A program made the position numbers and the translations under genes. The notes under the pieces are model-generated. The model made no database searches and was not told where the DNA came from. It worked only from the letters and a program-made list of their open reading frames with translations. From Bartonella tamiae Th239 (GTDB lineage Bacteria; Pseudomonadota; Alphaproteobacteria; Rhizobiales; Rhizobiaceae), in assembly GCF_000278275.1 (NCBI RefSeq), contig NZ_JH725147.1, forward strand, positions 494,388-558,387: 64,000 bases of DNA, in the 5' to 3' direction. This document shows, piece after piece, positions 57,142 through 64,000 of this stretch (position 1 is its first letter; every line of letters starts with the position of its first letter).

Positions 57142-57675
57142 TTATATTCTTTTGATATGAGCGGAAAAATTATTTATCGCCTGAAAAAGTTTACAGTGAG
57201 CGCATTCATGTTTTGTCTCTTTTGTTTTGAGGTGAATGACAATATCAATATTCGAAATAACATAGCCATCAGGTGGGGTCGGTAATTTTTTAAAATTTGG
57301 CGTAAACGCACTCATACTGATTTTATGCGCTTGCCCATTTTGATCCGTATGGTGAAAAAAAACACTATTGTTGCGTGCTGTTGCATAAAGTTGTTTTTGA
57401 GCATGACAAGAAACTGGCCTTATCAATCCGACTTTAGCAAAATGATGAAGCGTATTATAAATAGTTGCCAAAGACATGGTGTTTCCACAAAGAGCAACAT
57501 CTTCATAAAGTGTTTCTGCATCGATTAAGGGATCTGTGCGGTCAAATATCTGCGCTGCAACCGTTAATCTTTGACGTGTGGCGCGCAAACCATAATGTGT
57601 GAGCAACTCACGATAAGACTTTTCTTGTTTTGTGCGCTCAAGAATGCTTCGTGTTTTTTCCGTATAGTTTAACAT
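57142..57675 (-). CDS. irr: Fur-family regulator, Irr-like
   Basis: The 177-residue regulator has an N-terminal extension of about 18 residues and a winged helix (LRATRQRLTVAAQIF, then SLATIYNTLHHFAKVGLIRPV). SLATIYNTLHHF is the form seen in Irr rather than in classical Fur, and the C-terminal half has FFHHTDQNG. The three-His heme motif of Bradyrhizobium Irr is reduced to two His. The C-terminal tail (HECAHCKLFQAINNF) holds a CxxC pair, which is more usual for Fur/Zur/Mur-type structural zinc. It is divergent from sitABCD and probably controls it, so a Mur-like manganese role is the alternative. Confidence 0.82.
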   Translation of the reverse strand: MLNYTEKTRSILERTKQEKSYRELLTHYGLRATRQRLTVAAQIFDRTDPLIDAETLYEDVALCGNTMSLATIYNTLHHFAKVGLIRPVSCHAQKQLYATARNNSVFFHHTDQNGQAHKISMSAFTPNFKKLPTPPDGYVISNIDIVIHLKTKETKHECAHCKLFQAINNFSAHIKRI

Positions 57676-57694
57676 TCATAAAACTTTCAAAAAA

Positions 57695-57738
57695 TTGCAA
57701 TGAAGCAGGTTTTTGCAAATAATTCTTAGTTGCAAAAA
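57695..57738. promoter_or_regulatory. candidate operator between the Fur-family gene and sitA
   Basis: TTTTTGCAA (57710-57718) and TTGCAAAAA (57730-57738) form a perfect inverted repeat with an 11-base spacer. A further palindromic TTGCAA lies at 57695-57700. The three TTGCAA units sit in the 126 bases between the two divergent starts, where an operator would be expected. From memory, Mur/Irr-type operators of rhizobia are also TGCAA-rich; this is not verified here. Confidence 0.6.
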
Positions 57739-57800
57739 GACATTAAGTTTGATAAGTAATAATGAAAATGCAAATCATGTGCAATAAGAAAGTGATATCC

Positions 57801-58739
57801 ATGAGTGAAAAAAGTATAGTGTCTGTTTTCATACCAAAAAGGAACTTTTTAAAAGGTGCTGTTGTCGCGTTAGCACTCTATAGTGTAAGTCTTTTATCTC
57901 CAGTGCAATCTTTTGCTGCCGAAAAATTTAAAGCTGTTACAACCTTTACCGTTATTGCTGATATGGCTCGCAATGTTGCTGGCGAGGCCGCAGATGTTGA
58001 ATCTATTACAAAACCAGGGGCGGAAATTCATGAATATCAACCAACCCCACAAGATTTAATGCGTGCGCAAGGGGCGGATTTAATTTTATGGAATGGTTTA
58101 AATTTAGAACTTTGGTTTGAGAAATTCTTTGATAATGTTCAAGACGTGCCAAGCGTCGTTGTTTCCGATGGCGTTGAGCCCATGAGCATTAATGATGGAC
58201 CTTATCGGGGAAAGCCAAATCCACATGCTTGGATGTCTCCAACATCTGCATTGATTTATGTTGATAATATTCGTGATGCATTTGTAAAATATGATCCTGA
58301 TAATGCAGATATTTATCGCAAAAATGCTGATGAATATAAGCAAAAGATCAGTGCGTCTATAGATCCAATCAAGGCAGAATTATCTGCTTTGCCAGAAGAT
58401 AGACGTTGGTTGGTGACAAGTGAGGGTGCGTTTAGTTATCTTGCACGTGACTTTGGTCTTAAAGAATTATTTTTATGGCCCATAAATGCTGATCAACAAG
58501 GAACACCTCAACAAGTTAAACATGTCATTGATGAAGTGCGTGCTCATAATATCCCTGTGGTTTTTTCTGAAAGCACGATATCTGATGCGCCAGCAAAGCA
58601 AGTTGCACGTGAAACGGGCGCAAAATACGGTGGCGTTCTTTATGTTGATTCGCTTTCTGAAGAAGATGGTCCAGTTCCAACCTATATTGATTTGTTGAAT
58701 GTTACCAGTTCTACAATAGCTAAAGGCTTAGCAGAATGA
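57801..58739 (+). CDS. sitA: manganese/iron-type ABC transporter substrate-binding protein
   Basis: The periplasmic receptor of the cluster A-I family (SitA/MntC/TroA-like) has a signal peptide ([24 protein letters not shown]) and the metal-coordinating residues in the usual places: His in [18 protein letters not shown], His in [10 protein letters not shown], Glu in [10 protein letters not shown] and an Asp near the C-terminus. Length is 312 residues from ATG 57801; an upstream ATG at 57762 lacks a ribosome-binding site. sitB follows with an ATGA overlap. Confidence 0.92.
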   Translation: MSEKSIVSVFIPKRNFLKGAVVALALYSVSLLSPVQSFAAEKFKAVTTFTVIADMARNVAGEAADVESITKPGAEIHEYQPTPQDLMRAQGADLILWNGLNLELWFEKFFDNVQDVPSVVVSDGVEPMSINDGPYRGKPNPHAWMSPTSALIYVDNIRDAFVKYDPDNADIYRKNADEYKQKISASIDPIKAELSALPEDRRWLVTSEGAFSYLARDFGLKELFLWPINADQQGTPQQVKHVIDEVRAHNIPVVFSESTISDAPAKQVARETGAKYGGVLYVDSLSEEDGPVPTYIDLLNVTSSTIAKGLAE

Positions 58740-59566
58740 GTAATAGTGGTATATCCGCGCGTGATGTTAGTGTAACTTATCGCAATGGTCACACCGCTTT
58801 ACGACATGCAAGTTTTGAAACGCCAACCAGTTCCATAACGGCACTGGTTGGTGTTAATGGTTCTGGCAAATCAACTTTATTCAAAGCGATTATGGGATTT
58901 GTTGGGCTGTCAAAGGGAACGATTACGGTTTTTGATATGCCTGTGAGCCATGCGCTCAAACAAAACTTGGTTGCGTATGTGCCTCAATCAGAAGATGTTG
59001 ATTGGAACTTTCCAGTTCTTGTTGAAGATGTTGTGATGATGGGTCGTTACGGACATATGAATTTTATGCGCCGTCCCAAAAAAACAGACTATGAAGCTGT
59101 CAGTGATGCGCTTTCACGGGTAAATATGTTGGAATTTCGCAAGCGCCAAATTGGTGAGCTTTCAGGTGGTCAAAAAAAACGTGTTTTTTTAGCCAGAGCC
59201 ATTGCTCAGGAAGCGCGCGTTATTTTGCTTGATGAACCTTTTACAGGTGTCGATGTAAAGACAGAAGATCAAATCATTACACTTCTTAAACAAATGCGCG
59301 ATAGCGGTGCGGTTATGCTGGTTTCAACGCATAATCTGGGTTCTGTGCCTGAATTTTGTGATCGAACTGTTTTGATAAAAGGGACAGTTCTTGCTTACGG
59401 CCTGACATCGGATGTTTTTACCAAAAAGAATTTAGAAGAAACATTTGGTGGCGCTTTGCGTCATCATGTTCTTGATTCTGATCAGACGTCAGGTGTTAAT
59501 GTTATAAGCGATGATGAAAGTCCACTTTTCCTTTATTCAAACAAAACTGGAAAGGGGGCATCGTGA
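58736..59566 (+). CDS. sitB: metal ABC transporter ATP-binding protein
   Basis: The ATPase powers the SitCD channel. Walker A is [12 protein letters not shown], the signature [17 protein letters not shown], Walker [14 protein letters not shown] and the switch His in LVSTHNLG. Length is 276 residues. Overlaps by four bases (ATGA) with both sitA and sitC indicate one coupled operon. Confidence 0.95.
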   Translation: MSNSGISARDVSVTYRNGHTALRHASFETPTSSITALVGVNGSGKSTLFKAIMGFVGLSKGTITVFDMPVSHALKQNLVAYVPQSEDVDWNFPVLVEDVVMMGRYGHMNFMRRPKKTDYEAVSDALSRVNMLEFRKRQIGELSGGQKKRVFLARAIAQEARVILLDEPFTGVDVKTEDQIITLLKQMRDSGAVMLVSTHNLGSVPEFCDRTVLIKGTVLAYGLTSDVFTKKNLEETFGGALRHHVLDSDQTSGVNVISDDESPLFLYSNKTGKGAS

Positions 59567-60414
59567 TTGCTTGGCTTTTGGAACCTTTTTCTTATCAATT
59601 CATGATTAATGCTATGTGGGTGTCAGCCCTAGTTGGCTGTGTTTGTGCCTTTCTGTCCGCCTTTTTAATGCTCAAAGGCTGGTCATTGATTGGCGATGCG
59701 CTGTCACATTCAATTGTACCGGGTGTTGCTGGAGCTTATATAATTGGGTTGCCTTTTTCGCTAGGTGCTTTTTTTTCAGGTGGTTTGGCTGCCATTGCAA
59801 TGTTATTTTTCAATCAAAGAACCAAATTAAAAGAAGACGCAATTATTGGTCTGATTTTTTCTTCTTTTTTTGCTCTTGGACTATTTATGAAATCTCTGAA
59901 ACCTATGGCCGTGAGTATAGATACGATTGTACTGGGGAATATTTTGGCTGTCAGCCCATCAGATATATTTCAATTGGCATTTATCGGTTTTGTGACCCTT
60001 TTTATTCTTTTATTAAGATGGAAAGATCTCATGGTCACATTTTTTGACGAAAACCATGCGCGCTCCATTGGCTTAAATACAAAAGCATTAAAATTACTTT
60101 TTTTTGCATTATTAGCGGCTTGTACAGTCGCAGCAATGCAAACAGTTGGGGCATTTTTGGTCATTAGTCTTGTTGTTACTCCAGGCGCGACCGCCTATTT
60201 ATTAACCGATCGTTTTCAACGGTTGCTCATCATAGCGGTGGTTATAGGAACTTTAACAAGTGCGGTCGGCGTATATTTGAGTTATTTAATGCATGCGCAA
60301 ACGGGTGGTGTTGTCGTTTTATTGCAAGCACTTTTTTTTGCATTAGCATTTATTTTTGGACCCAAGCACGGTTTTATTGCGGCGCGTTTACGCGCAAAAC
60401 AGGCACGCTCATGA
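59563..60414 (+). CDS. sitC: metal ABC transporter permease
   Basis: The 283-residue membrane protein belongs to the ABC-3 permease family (ZnuB/MntB/SitC), with eight or nine helices and the characteristic [26 protein letters not shown] segment. It starts with GTG at 59563, overlapping the sitB stop, and overlaps sitD by four bases. Confidence 0.94.
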   Translation: MIAWLLEPFSYQFMINAMWVSALVGCVCAFLSAFLMLKGWSLIGDALSHSIVPGVAGAYIIGLPFSLGAFFSGGLAAIAMLFFNQRTKLKEDAIIGLIFSSFFALGLFMKSLKPMAVSIDTIVLGNILAVSPSDIFQLAFIGFVTLFILLLRWKDLMVTFFDENHARSIGLNTKALKLLFFALLAACTVAAMQTVGAFLVISLVVTPGATAYLLTDRFQRLLIIAVVIGTLTSAVGVYLSYLMHAQTGGVVVLLQALFFALAFIFGPKHGFIAARLRAKQARS

Positions 60415-61322
60415 TTGATACACTTCTTTTCCCTTTTCAATACCCGTTCATGATTCGTGGTATGGTGATAACCATGACCGTGGCATTTCCTATGGCCATG
60501 TTGTCTTGTTTCCTTATTTTGAAAGGCTGGTCTCTTTTGGGAGATGCAATTTCGCATGCAGTTTTCCCAGGAGTGGTGATTGGTTATATGGTTACTCCGA
60601 GTGTAGTTTCTGGATTAGCTCTTTTACCATGGGCAGCATTTCATATGCTCAATCCATCAGATGTAACAATGGCAATGATGGCAATTGGTGCTTTTATTGC
60701 AGGAATGATATGTGCCATTTTGACAGGATTTATCGGTGCCAATAGTCGTGTTAAGCAAGATACGGTGATGGGGGTGGTGTTTTCTTCCATGTTTGGCTTG
60801 GGTCTGGTTCTTGCTACAAGTATTGAAAGCGAATTGCATCTTAATCATATTCTTTTTGGTCATTTGCTAGGTGTTAATTGGCTTGATATTACCCAGACTG
60901 CGATCATATCAATAATAATCGTTGCAATTTTAGGCTTGAAATGGCGTGATTTTTTATTGTTCAGTTTTGATTTTATTCAAGCGCGTGCTGTCGGATTAAG
61001 TGTAAAGATACTTCATTATGCATTACTCATGATGATTTCTCTTACTATTGTTGCCGCACTTAAAGCTGTCGGTATTATTTTGGCCATTTCACTTCTTATT
61101 GCACCTGGTGCAATTGCATATTTGATGACCAAACGTTTTTCGACAATGTTAATTATTGCAATTCTCATTGGTGTATCATGTAGTTTTTTAGGTGTTTATT
61201 TAAGTATTTTTATAGGTTCAGACGCCGCATCTACTGTTGTATTATTAATGACAATACTGTTTGTAATGACCTTTATAGGTGTCTCTTATTCTGCAAGACG
61301 AGTTTCACAAAACAGTCTTTGA
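60411..61322 (+). CDS. sitD: metal ABC transporter permease
   Basis: The second ABC-3 permease subunit (303 residues) repeats the signature LKGWSLLGDAISHAVFPGVVIGY and the C-terminal SLLIAPGAIAYLMTKRF. SitC and SitD are paralogues that form the heterodimeric channel. It is the last gene of sitABCD; no clear terminator follows before the glycosyltransferase gene 79 bases on. Confidence 0.94.
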   Translation: MIDTLLFPFQYPFMIRGMVITMTVAFPMAMLSCFLILKGWSLLGDAISHAVFPGVVIGYMVTPSVVSGLALLPWAAFHMLNPSDVTMAMMAIGAFIAGMICAILTGFIGANSRVKQDTVMGVVFSSMFGLGLVLATSIESELHLNHILFGHLLGVNWLDITQTAIISIIIVAILGLKWRDFLLFSFDFIQARAVGLSVKILHYALLMMISLTIVAALKAVGIILAISLLIAPGAIAYLMTKRFSTMLIIAILIGVSCSFLGVYLSIFIGSDAASTVVLLMTILFVMTFIGVSYSARRVSQNSL

Positions 61323-61401
61323 AAGACATGGATATTTATTGGCAGATGCTTCATAGCATGATAAAGACGAAATTCTTAATGAAAGGATGCAGTCTTAGCT
61401 C

Positions 61402-62199
61402 ATGAAACTTTATGTTATTAATTTGGACCGTTCCAAAGATCGTTTGGAATTTGTAAAAAAAGCTTTTAACAGTGCAGGACTTGATTTTATTCGTGTGTCT
61501 GCTGTTGATGGTAAAAAAATTCCAGAAGATGAGTTTTTGCGTTTGACAAAAGTGCGTAATTGGTCAAAAAAATTGACATATACTGAAGTCGGCTGTTTTT
61601 TAAGCCACTTAGAATGTTTGCGTTTAATTGCGGAAGGTGATGAACCTTACGGGGCAATTTTTGAAGATGATATAAAACTTTCGCCACATGCGTCCACATT
61701 TTTAAAAGATTGGCATTGGATTCCTGAAAACACGGATATTGTAAAAATCGATACAGCTGAAATTGTTTGTGTTTTAGGACGTTTTAGTAAAACTTTATCC
61801 AACAATTATAAATTGGCACCATTAATAAGCAAACATTATTGTGCAGGTGGATATATAGTTTCAAAAGACTGTGCAAAATATCTTTATGAAACAAATCAGC
61901 AAGTAAGCGCTCCTATTGATGAAATTTATTTTAATCCTGAATGTGGATTTTTGCAGACAATGAATGTGCAACAAATGATGCCAGCTATTGTGATTCAAGC
62001 CGGTTTGGTCAGTACTATTCGCGATCCTAAAATTGAAATACACGATAAAAAATTAAAGAAAAAGAACCATAAACCTTCAAATAGACCTTTATGGGTAAAA
62101 ATTATACGTGAAATTGCGCGCTTTGACCGACGTTATATTTATCCTTGGCGCATGAAAATTTCTTGTGGATATTATTGGGGAATTGTTCCATTCAAATAA
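61402..62199 (+). CDS. glycosyltransferase family 25 (LPS type)
   Basis: The 265-residue cytoplasmic enzyme shows the family features: INLDRSKDRLEFVKKAF at the N-terminus, GCFLSHLECLRLI in the middle, and the DxD-like IFEDDIKLSP that binds the metal-nucleotide sugar. Members transfer galactose or other sugars in lipopolysaccharide or capsule synthesis. The acceptor is unknown; no other LPS gene is adjacent. Confidence 0.9.
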   Translation: MKLYVINLDRSKDRLEFVKKAFNSAGLDFIRVSAVDGKKIPEDEFLRLTKVRNWSKKLTYTEVGCFLSHLECLRLIAEGDEPYGAIFEDDIKLSPHASTFLKDWHWIPENTDIVKIDTAEIVCVLGRFSKTLSNNYKLAPLISKHYCAGGYIVSKDCAKYLYETNQQVSAPIDEIYFNPECGFLQTMNVQQMMPAIVIQAGLVSTIRDPKIEIHDKKLKKKNHKPSNRPLWVKIIREIARFDRRYIYPWRMKISCGYYWGIVPFK

Positions 62200-62344
62200 A
62201 ATAGAGTGATTATTTTTTTTAAAAATAATGACCATTAAATCTTTAAGATCATTGATCATTTCAGGAGCGGTTCCTTTTTAACACCTATTGAAGAATAACA
62301 ACATCTTGTGCATAACAGCTATGCATTATTGTGCGTTGTGATCC

Positions 62345-62478
62345 TAAAGCTAATCCGCTAAATTTTTCGTCACCGGGATACTCCTCCCAAGCCCGGTATA
62401 TGAGTGCAGCAATTCCTCCTCCCAACGCTGCATTCGGAATTAAAGGGCTGCGCACCTCCTCCCGCGCAGCCTTTTTTC
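62345..62478 (+). ncRNA. small RNA with three anti-Shine-Dalgarno hairpin loops (alpha-r14-like)
   Basis: Three consecutive hairpins each carry a CUCCUCCC motif in the loop. Hairpin 1 pairs ACCGGG (62372-62377) with CCCGGT (62392-62397). Hairpin 2 pairs TGCAGC (62405-62410) with GCTGCA (62427-62432). Hairpin 3 pairs GGCTGCGC (62446-62453) with GCGCAGCC (62464-62471) and is followed by TTTTTTCTTTTT, so it is also the terminator. The motif copies are at 62381-62388, 62415-62423 and 62455-62463. This is the layout of alphaproteobacterial trans-acting sRNAs of the alpha-r14/NfeR1 type, which repress mRNAs by pairing with their ribosome-binding sites. The 5' end is an estimate. No protein frame fits. 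Confidence 0.85.
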
Positions 62479-62715
62479 TTTTTCAATATTTTTAATTCTC
62501 TCTTTTTTTCCATAAATAATTTATTGGATTTCATATAAGTTTATTTTTTTAAGTGTTTTGCTCAACCATGTTCTTTAAAAATAAATACAATCATTGGTTG
62601 TATATTTTTATTTGATTTTGGATTTTTTGAAGAATTTTAAGTATCTATTAACCTTAAATGCGTTAAGTGAATTTGTATTTTAAAATTGCCTTAATGGCTT
62701 GGTTGGAGAGGGTTC

Positions 62716-63327
62716 ATGCGGTTAAAATCTTTTTTAATAGGAGTTGGTCTTCTGGCGACAGCAGCACTTTCAGGTTGTACAACTTTAAACGGTCCAGCAG
62801 CGACTTATCCGGCGATTAATGATGGTGGCTATGCAATTCCAGCCTTACCAGCAACAAAACTAAAGCCTGAATATCGTCGTCAAATGGTAGCTTATGACAC
62901 GAAAGAAAAACCTGGTACTATTATTATCGAAACAAAGGAAAGATTTCTATATCTTGTTATGGAAAACGGTAAAGCTATGCGTTACGGCATTGGTGTTGGA
63001 CGTGATGGTTTTCGTTGGTCAGGAAATGCAAGCGTCGGGCGTAAAGCAGAATGGCCTGTTTGGACACCGCCCGCTCCCATGATCCGCCGCCAGCCTTCCT
63101 TAAAGAAGTATGCTAACGGAATGAAGCCTGGGTTAAATAATCCTTTAGGCGCACGTGCACTTTATCTTTATCAAAATGGTCGAGATACACTTTATCGTCT
63201 TCATGGTACACCAGAATGGTGGACAATTGGCAGTAATGTATCATCGGGTTGTGTACGCCTTATCAATCAAGACATTATTGATCTTTATGAACGTGTTCCT
63301 GTCGGTGCTAAAGTTATTGTCCGTTAA
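62716..63327 (+). CDS. L,D-transpeptidase lipoprotein (YkuD)
   Basis: The 203-residue protein has a lipoprotein signal (lipobox LSGC, Cys at 21) and the YkuD catalytic domain at ~75-203, with the His in YRLHGTPEWWTIG and the catalytic Cys in SSGCVRLINQDIIDLY. Such enzymes make 3-3 peptidoglycan cross-links or attach proteins to peptidoglycan. GGAGAGG lies a few bases ahead of the ATG. A strong terminator follows. Confidence 0.93.
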   Translation: MRLKSFLIGVGLLATAALSGCTTLNGPAATYPAINDGGYAIPALPATKLKPEYRRQMVAYDTKEKPGTIIIETKERFLYLVMENGKAMRYGIGVGRDGFRWSGNASVGRKAEWPVWTPPAPMIRRQPSLKKYANGMKPGLNNPLGARALYLYQNGRDTLYRLHGTPEWWTIGSNVSSGCVRLINQDIIDLYERVPVGAKVIVR

Positions 63328-63356
63328 AATTACATTCATGTCATAGATAATAAAAG

Positions 63357-63379
63357 CGCGGGTTAACCCGCGTTTTTTT
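63357..63379 (+). terminator. Rho-independent terminator of the L,D-transpeptidase gene
   Basis: The perfect palindrome CGCGGGTTAACCCGCG (63357-63372) is followed by seven T. Confidence 0.95.
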
Positions 63380-63528
63380 GGTAAAATTATGAGAATGAGT
63401 AAAAACGAATTTTAGCAATCTCCAATGTTAGAAAAGGAAACAATGTTAGTTAAATTTTAATCACAAAATTCAGCGATATTGCAGCTTTTGGTGATTTTAT
63501 TGGCTCATCATTTTACGAAATTATAGTA

Positions 63529-63927
63529 TCAATTATTGAAATTTTTATGAGATGGGCGTGTTAAAATATATAATGATATACCGATTAGAATAATAAAAAC
63601 GCCCAACGCAAGCCATAAAGCAGGTTTTGCAAAAAATAAAAAAGAACAAAATCCAATAAGCATGCCGCCAATGGCCAAACATTTTACATAAGGCGCAATA
63701 ACACCATACTCTTCCCATTGAGTAATGGGTGGTCCAAAAGCTTTGTGATTATGCAGCCAGTTGTGAAAACGTGGCGAAGAACGTGCAAAACACCATGATG
63801 CGACAAGAAGAAATGGAACAGTAGGCATAATAGGCATAATCACACCAATGGCGGCTAAAACAACTGTGATGCATCCAATGATGTAGTAAATAATGCGAAG
63901 CGGGCGTGGTATATCAAAATTTTTCAT
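63529..63927 (-). CDS. YbaN/DUF454 small membrane protein
   Basis: The 132-residue inner-membrane protein has three or four hydrophobic segments and the family pattern RIIYYIIGCITVVLAAIGVIMPIMPTVPFLLVASWCFARSSPRFHNWL (in several blocks). DUF454 proteins such as Escherichia coli YbaN have no firmly known role. GGAAC lies a few bases ahead of the ATG. It stands alone at the end of the window. Confidence 0.9.
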   Translation of the reverse strand: MKNFDIPRPLRIIYYIIGCITVVLAAIGVIMPIMPTVPFLLVASWCFARSSPRFHNWLHNHKAFGPPITQWEEYGVIAPYVKCLAIGGMLIGFCSFLFFAKPALWLALGVFIILIGISLYILTRPSHKNFNN

Positions 63928-64000
63928 TTATGTTCCATAATTGAAGGACGTTTGGTTGTTTTCCTAACATGTCTCTTCATGAGACAGTCATTTGTAAAAG

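Noticed and set aside
1..64000. tRNA, rRNA, CRISPR array, insertion sequence or prophage
   Set aside because: No tRNA T-loop pattern with matching arms, no spaced direct repeats, and no transposase, integrase or phage structural frame was found by eye on either strand.

Overview
This is an AT-rich alphaproteobacterial chromosome segment of the order Hyphomicrobiales (Rhizobiales). Three things point there: the chvI-chvG-hprK-manX-ptsH cluster with pckA facing away from it, a DUF1150 gene behind a small heat-shock gene, and a DUF992 secreted protein together with a rhizobial-type FeuP/FeuQ pair. The low GC and several decaying genes suggest a host-associated lineage with a shrinking genome, close to Bartonellaceae. 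An intact trpF-trpB-trpA block suggests it is less reduced than the classical blood-borne Bartonella. The species cannot be named from sequence reading alone.

Layout: 0.1-3.6 kb holds a secreted purple-acid-phosphatase-like enzyme, an unknown small ORF with its own terminator, a Kbp-like LysM protein and ArfB. 3.7-9.6 kb is the central carbon/envelope-stress block: pckA, ChvI/ChvG, HprK, EIIA-Man and HPr. 10-15.5 kb has a TRIC-type channel, an oxidoreductase, a solute-binding protein, a PPK2 gene with an internal amber codon, and phoR. 15.7-19.2 kb is def-fmt-truA and rmuC. 20-28.6 kb is an accessory stretch of lipoproteins, unknown membrane proteins, a DMT exporter, a decayed flavin/PNPOx-type stress protein and an hsp20-DUF1150 operon with a likely RpoH promoter. 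28.7-35.3 kb has nth, a wrecked ada gene, then rpmI-rplT-pheS-pheT. 35.5-39 kb contains two glycine-zipper lipoproteins flanking a decayed divergent regulator/MFS-exporter pair. 39.4-46.6 kb is an NDUFA9-like protein, folC, accD, trpA, trpB, trpF and a CysZ/EI24-type membrane protein. 46.7-52.9 kb has adenosine kinase, a CoaBC carrying an extra antitoxin-like domain, ubiB, ubiE and upp. 53-57 kb has an alcohol-dehydrogenase-like protein, FeuQ/FeuP and two PepSY proteins. 57.1-61.3 kb is a Fur/Irr-type regulator divergent from a sitABCD metal importer. 61.4-63.9 kb has a family-25 glycosyltransferase, a small RNA with three anti-Shine-Dalgarno loops, an L,D-transpeptidase and a YbaN-like protein.

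How the parts fit: ChvG/ChvI and the incomplete PTS (EIIA, HPr, HprK, with no sugar permease seen) form a regulatory unit that in rhizobia links envelope or acid stress to carbon metabolism, with pckA next door. SitABCD and its divergent Fur-family gene form a self-contained manganese/iron uptake unit with an inverted repeat between them. Coenzyme-A, ubiquinone, fatty-acid, folate and tryptophan genes are housekeeping.

The most notable observations are (1) a FitA-type ribbon-helix-helix domain fused to CoaBC, (2) a compact small RNA that presents the same anti-Shine-Dalgarno motif in three consecutive hairpin loops, (3) the in-frame TAG in an otherwise intact PPK2 gene, and (4) a set of pseudogenes whose recognisable point lesions are nearly all G:C to A:T transitions, including three TGG to TGA changes.
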